Shown: positions 33,498 to 42,394, counted from the stretch's first letter. The stretch: DNA of 64,000 bases from Streptomyces resistomycificus (GCF_001514265.1 NZ_KQ948992.1:124001-188000), one strand, 5' to 3'. The notes: generated from the letters alone by a model not told the origin. Made by a program: numbers and translations.

Positions 33498-33971
33498 CTA
33501 CGACAGTTCCAGCACTCCCACGGTCTCCCCCTCGCTGGTCTCCCCGTCGGTACGGAAGCCGAGCCCCAGGTAGAAGTTCTCGGGGCCGTGCGGGCCGGGG
33601 TGCCAGGTGACGTAGAGCTCCTTGCCGCCCCGGCGGCGGATCTCGGCGGCCACCGACTCGACGGCGAACCTGCCGTAGCCGCGGCCCTGTTCACCGGCCG
33701 CGATGTTCAGCCGCCACAGACCGGAGCGGAAGAGGGTGCCGTCCTGCCTCCAGTCGATGTCGAGGAAGGCCATCAGGAAGCCGACCGGGCGGTCGCCGTC
33801 GACGATCAGACGTGGCCAGGCGACGCCGGCGGGATGGACATAGGCCTCGGCGAGCGACTGCATCACCGGCGAGACCGCGAATTCCTGTTCAGGGTGGACC
33901 TTTATGCCGGTGGCGGCCTCGAAGTTACGGGGTGTGATCTCTTCGAGGCGGGGCGCGGAAGTCGTCGTCAT
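33498..33971 (-). CDS. GNAT acetyltransferase
   Basis: 157 residues. LEEITPRNFEAATGIKVHPEQEFAVSPVMQSLAEAYV is followed by RLIVDGDRPVGFLMAFLDIDW, the acetyl-CoA loop RLNIAAGEQGRGYGRFAVE (about 92-110) and YVTWHPGPHGPENFYLGLGFR. It resembles spermine/spermidine acetyltransferases of the Bacillus BltD/PaiA type. TAGGGT lies 6 bases before the ATG, so it is probably leaderless. The substrate is unknown. Confidence 0.87.
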   Translation of the reverse strand: MTTTSAPRLEEITPRNFEAATGIKVHPEQEFAVSPVMQSLAEAYVHPAGVAWPRLIVDGDRPVGFLMAFLDIDWRQDGTLFRSGLWRLNIAAGEQGRGYGRFAVESVAAEIRRRGGKELYVTWHPGPHGPENFYLGLGFRTDGETSEGETVGVLELS

Positions 33972-34014
33972 GCGCGCACCCTAGGTCGGTGGATCACCGG
34001 CTCGCCAAGGGAAT

Positions 34015-34611
34015 TCAGCCCAACTGCCGGTACCGGCCGCGGAAATACGTCAGCGGCCCCCCGTCGGCGCCGGGCACGTGCGCGCTCAGCACCCGGCCGA
34101 TCACCAGCGTGTGGTCGCCGGCCTGCGTCCGTCGTTCCGTGCGGCACTCCAGGGTGGCCAGCGCGCCACCGACCAAGGGGGCGCCGGTCGCCTCGCCGCG
34201 GACGTACGGGATGTCCTCGAAGAGGAGGCGGTCGCTGATGCGGCCCTTCATGGCGAAGCGGCCGGCGACGTGCCGCTGGCTCTCGGACAGGACCGACACC
34301 GCCCACAGCGGCTGCTCGTCGAGCAGGTCGTCCATGCGGGAGCCCTCACGCACGCTGACCAGCACCAGAGGCGGGTCGAGGGATACCGACATGAACGCCG
34401 TGGCCGTCATGCCGACGTCCTCGCCCGCCGGCCCCTCGGGGTCGTCGGGGTCGAGCGGCGCCTCCCGCGCGGTCACCAGGACCACGCCGGCGGCCAGCCG
34501 GGACAGGGCGTCGCGGAACTCGTCGTTGCTCACCCCCACAGGATGCCCGGAGGCGGGTGAGGGAGATCGCGGCGGCGGTGCGGTGGACGTGGCGGCGGGT
34601 GTGTTCGGCAC
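34015..34611 (-). CDS. flavin reductase family protein (FMN-binding split barrel)
   Basis: 198 residues. DEFRDALSRLAAGVVLVTARE opens the flavin-reductase-like domain; GMTATAFMSVSLDPPLVLVSVREGSRM is the flavin-contact segment, followed by FAVSVL-like WAVSVLSESQRHVAGRFA. It would use NAD(P)H to make FMNH2 for a partner monooxygenase. No partner is adjacent. TAGCGT lies 7 bases before the GTG, so it is probably leaderless; a Pro/Ser-rich 27-residue N-terminus is unusual and GTG at 34533 is an alternative start. Confidence 0.88.
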   Translation of the reverse strand: MPNTPAATSTAPPPRSPSPASGHPVGVSNDEFRDALSRLAAGVVLVTAREAPLDPDDPEGPAGEDVGMTATAFMSVSLDPPLVLVSVREGSRMDDLLDEQPLWAVSVLSESQRHVAGRFAMKGRISDRLLFEDIPYVRGEATGAPLVGGALATLECRTERRTQAGDHTLVIGRVLSAHVPGADGGPLTYFRGRYRQLG

Positions 34612-34804
34612 GCCCGAAACGCTAGTCCCCGGCCCCCGCGTGCCGCATCGGACCCGGGGCCGAGACCGGTCCTAGGACTCGTGGACCAGTTCCGATGTGT
34701 ACTCTCTGTGTCCCGCCTGTGCGGTCTCCACATTCGTACAAAGTTTGCGTGCAGTAAACGCACAGGGAAAACGCAGAAACCCCACTCAATTGTTCATCTT
34801 TCGC

Positions 34805-34820
34805 TGTGACTTGAGTCACA
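34805..34820 (+). promoter_or_regulatory. perfect dyad TGTGA-N6-TCACA upstream of the diguanylate cyclase
   Basis: TGTGACTTGAGTCACA lies 85 bp before the start at 34905. It fits the Streptomyces Crp consensus GTG(N)6GNCAC and also the older BldD consensus AGTGA-N-TCACC in part. cdgB is, as I recall, a BldD target in S. coelicolor. The rest of 34612-34904 holds no gene. Confidence 0.55.
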
Positions 34821-34904
34821 AGGGGCACTAATTGTTGACCCTGTGTACCGAGTGGGCAGCGCGCTGTGATTCAGTGGCGGGGAAGCTGCTAGGACGATAC
34901 GCCG

Positions 34905-36608
34905 ATGAGAACCCTTGATTCGCTGCGAGGTCTCGGGGGGAGGGCGAGCATGGAGGCCGAGTCGGAGCCCTACGTCCGCCTTGCGTCCCTGCGACAGCTG
35001 CATCAGGTCATGGCCGACATGAACACGGCCCGCAGCCTCGCGGACACACTGCAGACCGTGGCCGACGGCGTGGTCAACGCCCTCGGGTACGAGCTGGCGT
35101 GCGTGAACCTCGTACGCCCCGACGGCGACCTCGTCGTCGCCGCCTTCTCCGGCAACGCGGCCGCCGAGGCGCTCATCACCGGACGTGTCGGCTCGCGCGA
35201 GTCCTGGGAGCGCCGCCTGGGCATGGGCGAGCACTGGGGCGACCTGGTCTTCATCCCGCACACCGAGGGCTGGGTCCTCGACGACGACGACGTACCGCAG
35301 TGGTACACCGACGGACCCGCGCCCCGCTTCGAGGACGAGTGGCACCCCTCGGACCGGCTCTTCGCTCCCATGTACACCCCGGCCGCGCCCGGCGGCGGCG
35401 CGTGCGGCGAGCTGATCGGCGTGCTGTCCGTGGACCGGCCGCGCAACGGCCGCCATCCCGGCGCGTGGGGGCGCGAAGCGCTCCAGATGTACGCCTTCCA
35501 GGCCGCCATCGCGATCAGCAACGCGCGTCTACGTGCCAACATGCAGCGCGCACTGGTCCGACTCGAAAGGGAGCAGCAGGCCCTCCGCGCCAGCGAGGAA
35601 AGCTTCCGGCAGGCCTTCGAGTACGCCCCCTCCGGCATGGCCATCGCCGAGATGGGCGGCGACCAGCACGGCCGGATCCTGCGCACCAACGACGCCCTGT
35701 GCCGGCTGCTCGGCCGGCCCGCCTCCGCGATGCGCCGCTACTCCTTCTCCGACCTCGTCCACCCCGAGGACATAGGCACCCTGCTGCGGACCTCCGCCGA
35801 GGGCGGCCGCGCCGAGCTGCGCCTCGGGCGCCGGGACGGGACCTACGTCTGGGTCTCGCTGCGCAACTCCGTGGTCGCCGACGCCGCCGACGGGCCCCGC
35901 TTCCTGCTCACCCACGTCGAGGACATCGAGGACCGCAAGCGCCGCGAGCTCCAGCTCGCCCACCGGGCCTCCCACGACTCCCTCACCGGCCTGCCGAACT
36001 CCGCCGAGCTGCGCTCCCGGCTCTCCTCGCGCCTGTGCCGCCGGTCCTCCGGTCACGCGGGCGCCCTCGAGCCGGTGGACGCCGCCTTCAGCCACCCGGT
36101 CTTCGACGCGGGCGGCCACGGCTTCGACTTCCCGCCGGGCGCCCAGGGGTACGACGGATACGACCACCATGTGCACACCGTCGCCCCCGAGGGTGAACAC
36201 GACGACGGCACCAAGGGGCTCGCGGTCCTCTTCTGCGACCTCGACGGCTTCAAGTCGATCAACGACCGGTTCGGGCACAACGCGGGTGACGCGGTCCTCA
36301 TCGAGGTCGCCCGGCGGCTGTCCCGGGGCGTCAGGGACGGCGACACCGTGGCCCGCCTCGGCGGCGACGAGTTCGTGGTGCTGGCCGACGGGCTCGGCCG
36401 GGCCGACGCGCAGGACCTCGCCGTACGCCTGCGCAACGAGATCATCCAGCCCATCCGGGTCGACGGACGGGCCATGCGGGTCGGCGCCAGCTTCGGCATC
36501 GGCTGGGCGCACTGCGGGATGACCGCGGACGAGGTGTTGAAGTCGGCCGACGAGCGGATGTACGTCGAGAAACGATCTCGTCCCAAACAACACAGACGCG
36601 CTGGGTGA
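34905..36608 (+). CDS. cdgB: GAF-PAS-GGDEF diguanylate cyclase (probable CdgB)
   Basis: 567 residues. The GAF domain spans about 35-210 (MADMNTARSLADTLQTVADGV ... ELIGVLSVDRPRN). The PAS domain spans about 225-345 (SFRQAFEYAPSGMAIAEM, VHPEDIGTLL, VEDIEDRKRRELQ). The GGDEF domain spans about 350-560, with the active site RLGGDEFVVL and the product-inhibition site RDGD five residues before it. A 70-residue His/Gly/Asp-rich insert follows DSLTGLPNSAELRSRL. It makes c-di-GMP from two GTP; c-di-GMP with BldD holds Streptomyces in vegetative growth. The architecture matches, from memory, SCO4281 CdgB. Confidence 0.92.
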   Translation: MRTLDSLRGLGGRASMEAESEPYVRLASLRQLHQVMADMNTARSLADTLQTVADGVVNALGYELACVNLVRPDGDLVVAAFSGNAAAEALITGRVGSRESWERRLGMGEHWGDLVFIPHTEGWVLDDDDVPQWYTDGPAPRFEDEWHPSDRLFAPMYTPAAPGGGACGELIGVLSVDRPRNGRHPGAWGREALQMYAFQAAIAISNARLRANMQRALVRLEREQQALRASEESFRQAFEYAPSGMAIAEMGGDQHGRILRTNDALCRLLGRPASAMRRYSFSDLVHPEDIGTLLRTSAEGGRAELRLGRRDGTYVWVSLRNSVVADAADGPRFLLTHVEDIEDRKRRELQLAHRASHDSLTGLPNSAELRSRLSSRLCRRSSGHAGALEPVDAAFSHPVFDAGGHGFDFPPGAQGYDGYDHHVHTVAPEGEHDDGTKGLAVLFCDLDGFKSINDRFGHNAGDAVLIEVARRLSRGVRDGDTVARLGGDEFVVLADGLGRADAQDLAVRLRNEIIQPIRVDGRAMRVGASFGIGWAHCGMTADEVLKSADERMYVEKRSRPKQHRRAG

Positions 36609-36727
36609 TCCCCAGGTCAGCGGGCCGATGCGATCCGAGTCACCCGTTTGGTCCACCAGGAGCGGGTAGGCTCGCCCTTCTCACCACACCTATCGCATCC
36701 GCACGCACCTGTTGAGGAGACCAAGGG

Positions 36728-37684
36728 ATGACGGCCGGCAACAACGGCGCGAGCACGCCCGAGGACGACGACCCGTTCGGCTACCTCTATGAGGACGGGC
36801 AGGCCAACGGAGCCCAGCCGCCCTCTGGCGGCGGCGGCTACGGCTACCCGGGCTCCGTCAACCGGGTGCGGGCGGTCGGGCAGCGGCAGTACGGCCAGCA
36901 GGCCCCGGCCGCGGCTACCGCGCCCTACGGCCAGGTCCCGCAGCAGCAGGGCGCCGCGCCCTACGGCCAGACGAACGCCCACTACGCCGCCCCCGAGACG
37001 TTCCCGGGCGGCCCGCCCACCAGCCGGCAGCAGTCGTACGGCGGTGACGGCGGCCGGCGTGGACCCAACACCAAGGGCCTGCTGATCGGCGCGATCGCGG
37101 TCGTGGCCGCGGTCGTCATCGGCATCGGCGTGGCGATGATGGGCGGGGACGACGACAAGGGCGCGGACGACAGCGAGGCGGCGACGACGCCGACCACGTC
37201 ACAGAGCGCCGAGCCGAGCCCCTCGAACAGCAACAGCGAGGCCAGCCAGGACAACCTGCCGACGATCGACGCCAAGGCCCTGGCCCTCGGCGGCACCGCC
37301 GCCACCGCCTCCGACGTCAAGGGCGCCAAGGCCGACGGCGGTGTCTACGTCACCGGCTTCAACCAGGTCGGCGCCTCGGTCACCTGGACCGTCAACGGCA
37401 TCCCCAAGAGCGGCAAGTACACGGTGTACGTCGGCTACAGCGTCCCCGGCAAGGACCAGAACGCCACCCTCACCGTCAACGGGACGGCCTCCACCACGCC
37501 GGTCGACCTGAAGAACTGGACCGGCGCCAAGGAAGGCGACTTCGAGAAGGGCTGGACGAAGACCTACAACTACGTCCAGCTCAACAAGGGCACCAACACC
37601 ATCAAGGTCTCCTGCGAGCAGGGCAACCAGTGCGACGCCCTGCTCGACCAGATGTGGCTGGTGAAGGGCTGGGTCAAGTCGTAG
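36728..37684 (+). CDS. membrane-anchored carbohydrate-binding (CBM35-like) protein
   Basis: 318 residues. The cytoplasmic Gly/Gln/Pro-rich N-terminus (1-115) is followed by a membrane segment (LLIGAIAVVAAVVIGIGVAMM, about 118-138) and a Ser/Thr/Glu linker. A beta-sandwich domain follows (about 180-318) with TVNGIPKSGKYTVYVGYSVPGKDQ, ATLTVNGT, YNYVQLNKGTNTIKVSCEQGNQCDALLDQMWL. This matches CBM35-type galactose/uronic acid-binding modules, with a likely Cys-Cys disulfide near the end. It may bind cell-wall glycans outside the membrane. gaggag precedes the ATG. It lies 119 bp after cdgB in the same direction. Confidence 0.85.
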   Translation: MTAGNNGASTPEDDDPFGYLYEDGQANGAQPPSGGGGYGYPGSVNRVRAVGQRQYGQQAPAAATAPYGQVPQQQGAAPYGQTNAHYAAPETFPGGPPTSRQQSYGGDGGRRGPNTKGLLIGAIAVVAAVVIGIGVAMMGGDDDKGADDSEAATTPTTSQSAEPSPSNSNSEASQDNLPTIDAKALALGGTAATASDVKGAKADGGVYVTGFNQVGASVTWTVNGIPKSGKYTVYVGYSVPGKDQNATLTVNGTASTTPVDLKNWTGAKEGDFEKGWTKTYNYVQLNKGTNTIKVSCEQGNQCDALLDQMWLVKGWVKS

Positions 37685-37687
37685 CCT

Positions 37688-38617
37688 TCAGGCCGCGCTG
37701 ATCTCGCCCGTCACCGTCACCCGCCCCACCAGCTCGTCGTAGGCCTCCCGGTCGAACTCGCCCGCCACCGGTGCCAGTACCGTCGCCGCGGAGAGCGCGA
37801 CCGCGCGGGCCAGCCGGTCCGGCCACGGGAGCTGTTCCACCAGGCCCGACAGCAGGCCCGCGACCGCCGAGTCGCCGGCGCCCGTCGGGTTGCCGCGCAG
37901 ACGCGTGGGCGGGGCCGCCCGCCAGCGGCCCTCCGGGGTCACCGCGAGCAGGCCGTCGGGGCCCAGGGAGGCGACCACGCAACGGGCACCGCGCCGACGG
38001 GTGTCCTGCGTGGCGCGCACCGGGTCGTGGGAGCCGGTGAGTTCGGCCAGCTCCTCGGCGTTCGGCTTCACCAGGTCGGGACGGGCGGCCACCCCCCGCC
38101 GCAGCGGCTCACCGCCGGTGTCGAGCAGGACCGGGACGCCGGCCGCCCTCGCGGTCCGCACCAGCCCCCCGTAGGCCCCCACCGCAACCCCCGGCGGCAG
38201 GCTGCCGCACAGCGCCACCGCCGACGCCGACGCGAGCAGACCCTCGTACGTCTCCTGGAATTCCGCCCACTCGGCCGGCGTGACCGTCGGACCGGGTTCG
38301 TTGAGCTGGGTCGTGTCGCCGGTCAGCTCGTCCATGACGGCGATCGTGCGGCGGGTGGCGCCGGCGACCGGGACCAGGGCGTCCGCCACGCCCCGTACGC
38401 CGGCGAGCTGCCGCTGGACCACCTGCCCCGTCGCGCCGCCCGTGAAGCCGGTGACGGTCACCTCGTGCCCGAGGGCCGCGAGCACCCGGGCCACGTTCAC
38501 GCCCTTGCCGCCGGGGCGTTCGGTCACGTCCGTGACCCGGTGGGAGGCGTGCGGGCGCAGGGACCGTACGCGATAGGTGATGTCGAGAGCGGTGTTCAGC
38601 GTGACCGTGAGGATCAC
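37688..38617 (-). CDS. PfkB-family sugar kinase (1-phosphofructokinase-like)
   Basis: 309 residues. MILTVTLNTALDITYRV is the typical 1-phosphofructokinase/tagatose-6-phosphate kinase start; RPGGKGVNVARVLAALG is signature 1, and LRGNPTGAGDSAVAGLLSG is signature 2 with catalytic Asp (about 257). Members phosphorylate fructose-1-P, tagatose-6-P or hexose phosphates. It lies behind nagA on the same strand, 172 bp away, which suggests amino-sugar or tagatose metabolism. No fruA PTS gene is adjacent, which argues against a plain fructose operon. Gene symbol withheld. Confidence 0.9.
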   Translation of the reverse strand: MILTVTLNTALDITYRVRSLRPHASHRVTDVTERPGGKGVNVARVLAALGHEVTVTGFTGGATGQVVQRQLAGVRGVADALVPVAGATRRTIAVMDELTGDTTQLNEPGPTVTPAEWAEFQETYEGLLASASAVALCGSLPPGVAVGAYGGLVRTARAAGVPVLLDTGGEPLRRGVAARPDLVKPNAEELAELTGSHDPVRATQDTRRRGARCVVASLGPDGLLAVTPEGRWRAAPPTRLRGNPTGAGDSAVAGLLSGLVEQLPWPDRLARAVALSAATVLAPVAGEFDREAYDELVGRVTVTGEISAA

Positions 38618-38789
38618 CTGGTTCGCCTCCCCCGAGGAAAGAGGCAGAACGCGCTCGTCTCGCCGTCTGCCTGATGGTTCGTCTGCCGGTCCGGCTGTCT
38701 GTCCGGCTGTCCGGAGGGACGATCATGCCAAACGGACGGCGGTCCTCCCAGTTTGACAGGACAACCGCCGCCCTCAACAGACGGACAGA

Positions 38790-40025
38790 TCAGCCCAGTT
38801 GCGGATCGACCACCCATTCGCCCCGGCGCATCACGCCCTTGAGGGCGAAGTCGGCGTCCAGGAGGACCAGGTCGGCGTCCTTGCCGGGCTCCAGCGAGCC
38901 GATCGTGTCGTAGCTGCCCAGCAGGCGGGCCGGGTTGGCGGAGAGCGCGGTGACCGCGTCCTCGACCGACAGGCCGTCGACCGTCACGGCCCTCCGGAAG
39001 GCGCGGTCCAGGGTGAGGGTGGACCCCGCGATGGAGCCGCCCTCCACGAGCCGGGCCACCCCTTTGCTTACCTCGACCTCCAGCGGGCCGAGCATGTAGC
39101 GCCCGTCGCCGAAGCCGGCCGCGTCCATCGCGTCCGTGATGAACGCCACCCGGGACGCGCCCGCGCGGTGGAAGGCCAGCTGCAGGGCTGCCGGGTGCAG
39201 GTGCGTGCCGTCGTTGATCAGCTCGACGGTGATCCGCTCGTCCTCCAGGAGGGCGGCGATCGGGCCGGGGGCGCGGTGGCCCAGGGCCGGCATCGCGTTG
39301 AAGAGGTGGGTGGCGACCGTGGCGCCGGCCTCGATGGCCTCCACCGTCTGCTCGTACGTGGCGTCCGTGTGGCCGATCGCCGCGATCACGCCGTGCTCCG
39401 CGAGCAGCCGTACGGAGTCGACACCGCCCGGCAGCTCGGTGGCGAGGGTGACCATCGTCGCCCGGCCGCGCGCGGCGTCGATCAGCTTGCGGACCTCCGC
39501 CGGATCCGGGTCGCGCAGCAGCTTCTCGGAGTGCGCGCCCTTGCGGCACGGCGAGATGAAGGGCCCCTCGAAGTGGATCCCGGCGATGTCGCCCTGCTCG
39601 GCCAGCTCGGCCAGCATCCCGGCCCGCTGGGCCAGGAAGTCCATGTCCCCGGTGACCGTCGAGGCGACGAGGGTGGTGGTGCCGTGCAGGCGGTGGGTGT
39701 GGATGCCCTTGAGGACCTCCTCGACGGTCCCGGAGGTGAAGGAGGCTCCGCCGCCACCGTGGTTGTGGAGGTCGACGAAGCCGGGGAGCAGCCAGTGGCC
39801 GGACACGTCGATCACCCGGGCGTTCTCCGGGGCGGTGGCGGCGATGCGGGTGCCCTCGACGACCAGACGGCCGTCCTCGACGGTTCCGGTCGGCATGACC
39901 ACGCTGGCGCCGGACAGGACGAGGGGCGAGGGGCCGGTCGCGGGCCGCGGGCCCGTCGTGGCCGGCCGCGCCCCGCGGCCCTGCCGCGTGTCGGCGCTGT
40001 CCCGCGCCCCTGAGGGGGTTGCCAT
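38790..40025 (-). CDS. nagA: N-acetylglucosamine-6-phosphate deacetylase
   Basis: 411 residues from the ATG at 40025. Metal and catalytic motifs: FVDLHNHGGGG (HxH), GIHFEGPFIS (Glu), IGHTDATYE (His), ATHLFNAMPAL (His) and FITDAMDAAG (catalytic Asp). It removes acetate from GlcNAc-6-P in the cytoplasm. The start overlaps the nagK stop by ATGA, so the two are coupled. The first 35 residues are a variable Pro/Arg/Thr extension. Control is likely through the dre-type sites upstream of nagK. Confidence 0.95.
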   Translation of the reverse strand: MATPSGARDSADTRQGRGARPATTGPRPATGPSPLVLSGASVVMPTGTVEDGRLVVEGTRIAATAPENARVIDVSGHWLLPGFVDLHNHGGGGASFTSGTVEEVLKGIHTHRLHGTTTLVASTVTGDMDFLAQRAGMLAELAEQGDIAGIHFEGPFISPCRKGAHSEKLLRDPDPAEVRKLIDAARGRATMVTLATELPGGVDSVRLLAEHGVIAAIGHTDATYEQTVEAIEAGATVATHLFNAMPALGHRAPGPIAALLEDERITVELINDGTHLHPAALQLAFHRAGASRVAFITDAMDAAGFGDGRYMLGPLEVEVSKGVARLVEGGSIAGSTLTLDRAFRRAVTVDGLSVEDAVTALSANPARLLGSYDTIGSLEPGKDADLVLLDADFALKGVMRRGEWVVDPQLG

Positions 40026-40966
40026 CAGGTCGTTACCTCCGTGCGGTCGGTTGGTTCGAGGAGATCCCAGGCCAGGAGTCCGGCACCCAGGCAGCCTGTG
40101 GTGTCCCCCAGAGCCGCCGGGACGATCGACGGGACTTTCTGGAAGGTCACCCGTCGCCGGACGGCGTCCCGCAGTGGTGTGAACAAGGTTTCCCCCGCCT
40201 CGGCGAGTCCGCCACCGATGATCAGGGTCCTCGGGTCCAGCAGGGTGAGCGCGGTGACCAGGCCGTCGGCCAGCGCGTCGACCGCCTCCCGCCACACTCG
40301 TACGGCGTTCGGATCGCCGGACGTGACGGCCTTCGCGCAGTCCGCCGCGTCCGCCTCGGGGTCGCCGGAGGCCGCCGCCCACGCCTCGCTCACCGCCGCC
40401 GCGGACGCGTACCGCTCCAGACAGCCGCGCTGCCCGCAGGGGCAGGGCACCCCGGCGGGCCGTACGACGACGTGGCCGATCTCGCCCGCGAAGCCGTGGG
40501 CGCCCGCCTCCACCCGGCCGTCGATGCCGATGGCGCCCGCGATGCCGGTGCCCAGCGCCACGAACAGGAAACGGTCGGTGCCCTGGCCGGCGCCGATCCG
40601 GCCCTCGGCGAGGCCGCCGGTGCGGACGTCGTGGCCGAGGGCCACGGGGGCGCCCAGCCGCCGCGCGAGCAGTTCGCGCAGCGGTACGTCACGCCAGCCG
40701 AGGTTGGCCGCGTAGACGGCGACGCCCCGGTCCTCGTCGACGATGCCGGGGACGGCGACGCCGGCGGCGGCCGCGGGCTCGCCGAAGTGCTCGACGCCGT
40801 AGGCGCGCAGGGCGGCGGCGAAGCCGAGGATGCCCTCGACGACCGCGTCCGGCCCGCGCTCGCGCCCGGTGGCGCGGCGGGCCTCGTGCAGCAGCTCGCC
40901 GTCCGCCCCGATCAGGGCGGCCTTCATGCCGGTGCCGCCCACATCGAGGGCGATGACGTGTCTCAC
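40025..40966 (-). CDS. nagK: ROK-family kinase, probable N-acetylglucosamine kinase
   Basis: 313 residues from GTG 40966. The ATP-binding motif is VIALDVGGTGMKAALIG; the ROK signature runs GIAGAIGIDGRVEAGAHGFAGEIGH; the structural zinc site is CPCGQRGCLERYAS with the preceding His of GEIGH. Sugar-contact Glu and Asp are present (LGHDVRTGGLAEGRIG). Its coupling to nagA supports GlcNAc kinase, as for SCO4285 in S. coelicolor; glucokinase-like activity is the alternative. A CACACT box is 7-8 bases upstream, so it may be leaderless. It is divergent from the sugar-binding protein gene. Confidence 0.9.
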   Translation of the reverse strand: MRHVIALDVGGTGMKAALIGADGELLHEARRATGRERGPDAVVEGILGFAAALRAYGVEHFGEPAAAAGVAVPGIVDEDRGVAVYAANLGWRDVPLRELLARRLGAPVALGHDVRTGGLAEGRIGAGQGTDRFLFVALGTGIAGAIGIDGRVEAGAHGFAGEIGHVVVRPAGVPCPCGQRGCLERYASAAAVSEAWAAASGDPEADAADCAKAVTSGDPNAVRVWREAVDALADGLVTALTLLDPRTLIIGGGLAEAGETLFTPLRDAVRRRVTFQKVPSIVPAALGDTTGCLGAGLLAWDLLEPTDRTEVTT

Positions 40967-40994
40967 GGGGGACAGTGTGGCCCGTGGACCCTCA

Positions 40995-41028
40995 AGAGGT
41001 CTAGTCCACTTACGTGGTGTAGACCTTG
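40995..41028. promoter_or_regulatory. two dre-like (DasR-responsive) sites between nagK and the sugar-binding gene
   Basis: AGAGGTCTAGTCCACT (40995-41010) matches 13 of 16 positions of the dre consensus ACTGGTCTAGACCACT. CGTGGTGTAGACCTTG (41013-41028) matches 10 of 16, including TGGTgTAGACC. They are 2 bp apart in the 118-bp divergent region. Confidence 0.72.
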
Positions 41029-41084
41029 TGGGGGCAATATGTATGACCTTTCGAGACTTTCGATGATCGGCGATGTTGGGGCGT

Positions 41085-42356
41085 ATGGCAGTGCAGCGGG
41101 GTAGGACAGGAACGGTCGCGGCGGTGTCCGCCCTCGGACTCACGGCGGCCCTCGCGGGCTGTGGGCTCACCGGTGACTCCGGCGACGTGACGTTGAAACT
41201 GGTCGCCGCCGACTACGGCGACAGCTCGGCCAACAGCTCCCAGAAGTACTGGGACTCCCTGGCCAAGGAGTACGAGGCGAAGCACGAGGGCGTGCGCGTC
41301 GACGTGAGCGTGTACTCCTGGAGCGACGTGGACCGCAAGGTCAAGGAGCTGGTCGAGGCAGGCGACGCGCCCGACATGGCGCAGATCGGCGCGTACGCCG
41401 ACTACGCGGACGCGGGGCAGCTCTACAAGGCCGACGACCTCGTCTCCATACCCGTCCAGGCCGACTGGATCTCCCAGCTCTCCAACGCGGGCGAGGTCAA
41501 GGGCGTCCAGTACGGCATGCCGTTCGCCGCCTCCACCCGGCTGCTCTTCTACAACAAGACCCTCTTCACCCAGGCCGGCCTCACCCCGCCGACCACCTGG
41601 GACGAGCTCGCCCAGGACGCGCAGGCGCTGAAGTCGGAGGGCGTGAAGTACCCCTACGCGCTGCCCCTCGGTCCCGAGGAGGCGCAGGCCGAGACGATGC
41701 AGTGGCTGCTCGGCGGCGGAGGCGGCTACACCGACACGCTCGGCACCTACAGCATCGACTCCACGGAGAACACCGACACCTTCACCTGGCTCAGGGACAA
41801 CCTGGTCGCCAAGAAGCTGACCGGGCCGGTCGCCCCGGGCAAGCTCGACCGGGCCGACGCCTTCGCCGCGTTCGCCAAGGGGCAGGTCGGCATGCTCAAC
41901 GGGCACCCCTCCCTCATGGGGATGGCCGAGGACAAGGGCGTGAAGTTCGGCATGGTGCCGATGCCCGGCGAGAACGGCCAGAACAAGATCTCCATGGGCG
42001 TCGCCGACTGGATGACCGCCTTCAAGCAGAACGGGCACGCCGAGCAGATCGGCGACTTCCTCGACTTCGTCTACAGCGAGAAGAACGTCCTCGCCTTCTC
42101 CCGGAAGTACGACCTGCTGCCGGTCACCGAATCCGCGTCCGAGGTCATGAGCACGGACAAGCGGGACGCCGACCTCAAGCCGTTCCTCGACGAACTCCCG
42201 CTGTCCGAGACGTACCCGGTCGGCGAGACGTCCTGGGCGCAGGTCAGCGCCGCCGTCAAGAAGCGGATCGGGGCGGCCGTGACCCCCACCGGGAACCCGG
42301 CGGCGGTACTCAGCCAGCTCCAGGCGACGGCCACCTCGGCGCAGAACACCCCGTAG
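41085..42356 (+). CDS. ABC sugar-binding lipoprotein without permease genes
   Basis: 423 residues. The signal peptide (1-25) ends with lipobox LAGC. The SBP type 1 fold shows LKLVAADYGDSSANSSQKYWD, YGMPFAASTRLLFYNKTLFTQAGLTPPTTWDEL and FAKGQVGMLNGHPSLMG. It would capture a sugar outside the membrane for an ABC importer. No permease follows; the next genes are DUF3263 and otsB. MsiK in this window is the usual ATPase. Sharing a promoter region with nagK and two dre-like sites points to an amino-sugar ligand, by inference. Confidence 0.9.
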   Translation: MAVQRGRTGTVAAVSALGLTAALAGCGLTGDSGDVTLKLVAADYGDSSANSSQKYWDSLAKEYEAKHEGVRVDVSVYSWSDVDRKVKELVEAGDAPDMAQIGAYADYADAGQLYKADDLVSIPVQADWISQLSNAGEVKGVQYGMPFAASTRLLFYNKTLFTQAGLTPPTTWDELAQDAQALKSEGVKYPYALPLGPEEAQAETMQWLLGGGGGYTDTLGTYSIDSTENTDTFTWLRDNLVAKKLTGPVAPGKLDRADAFAAFAKGQVGMLNGHPSLMGMAEDKGVKFGMVPMPGENGQNKISMGVADWMTAFKQNGHAEQIGDFLDFVYSEKNVLAFSRKYDLLPVTESASEVMSTDKRDADLKPFLDELPLSETYPVGETSWAQVSAAVKKRIGAAVTPTGNPAAVLSQLQATATSAQNTP

Positions 42357-42394
42357 CCGGTGCCGCTGTCGGTGCCGGCGGCTACCGTGCGGTC

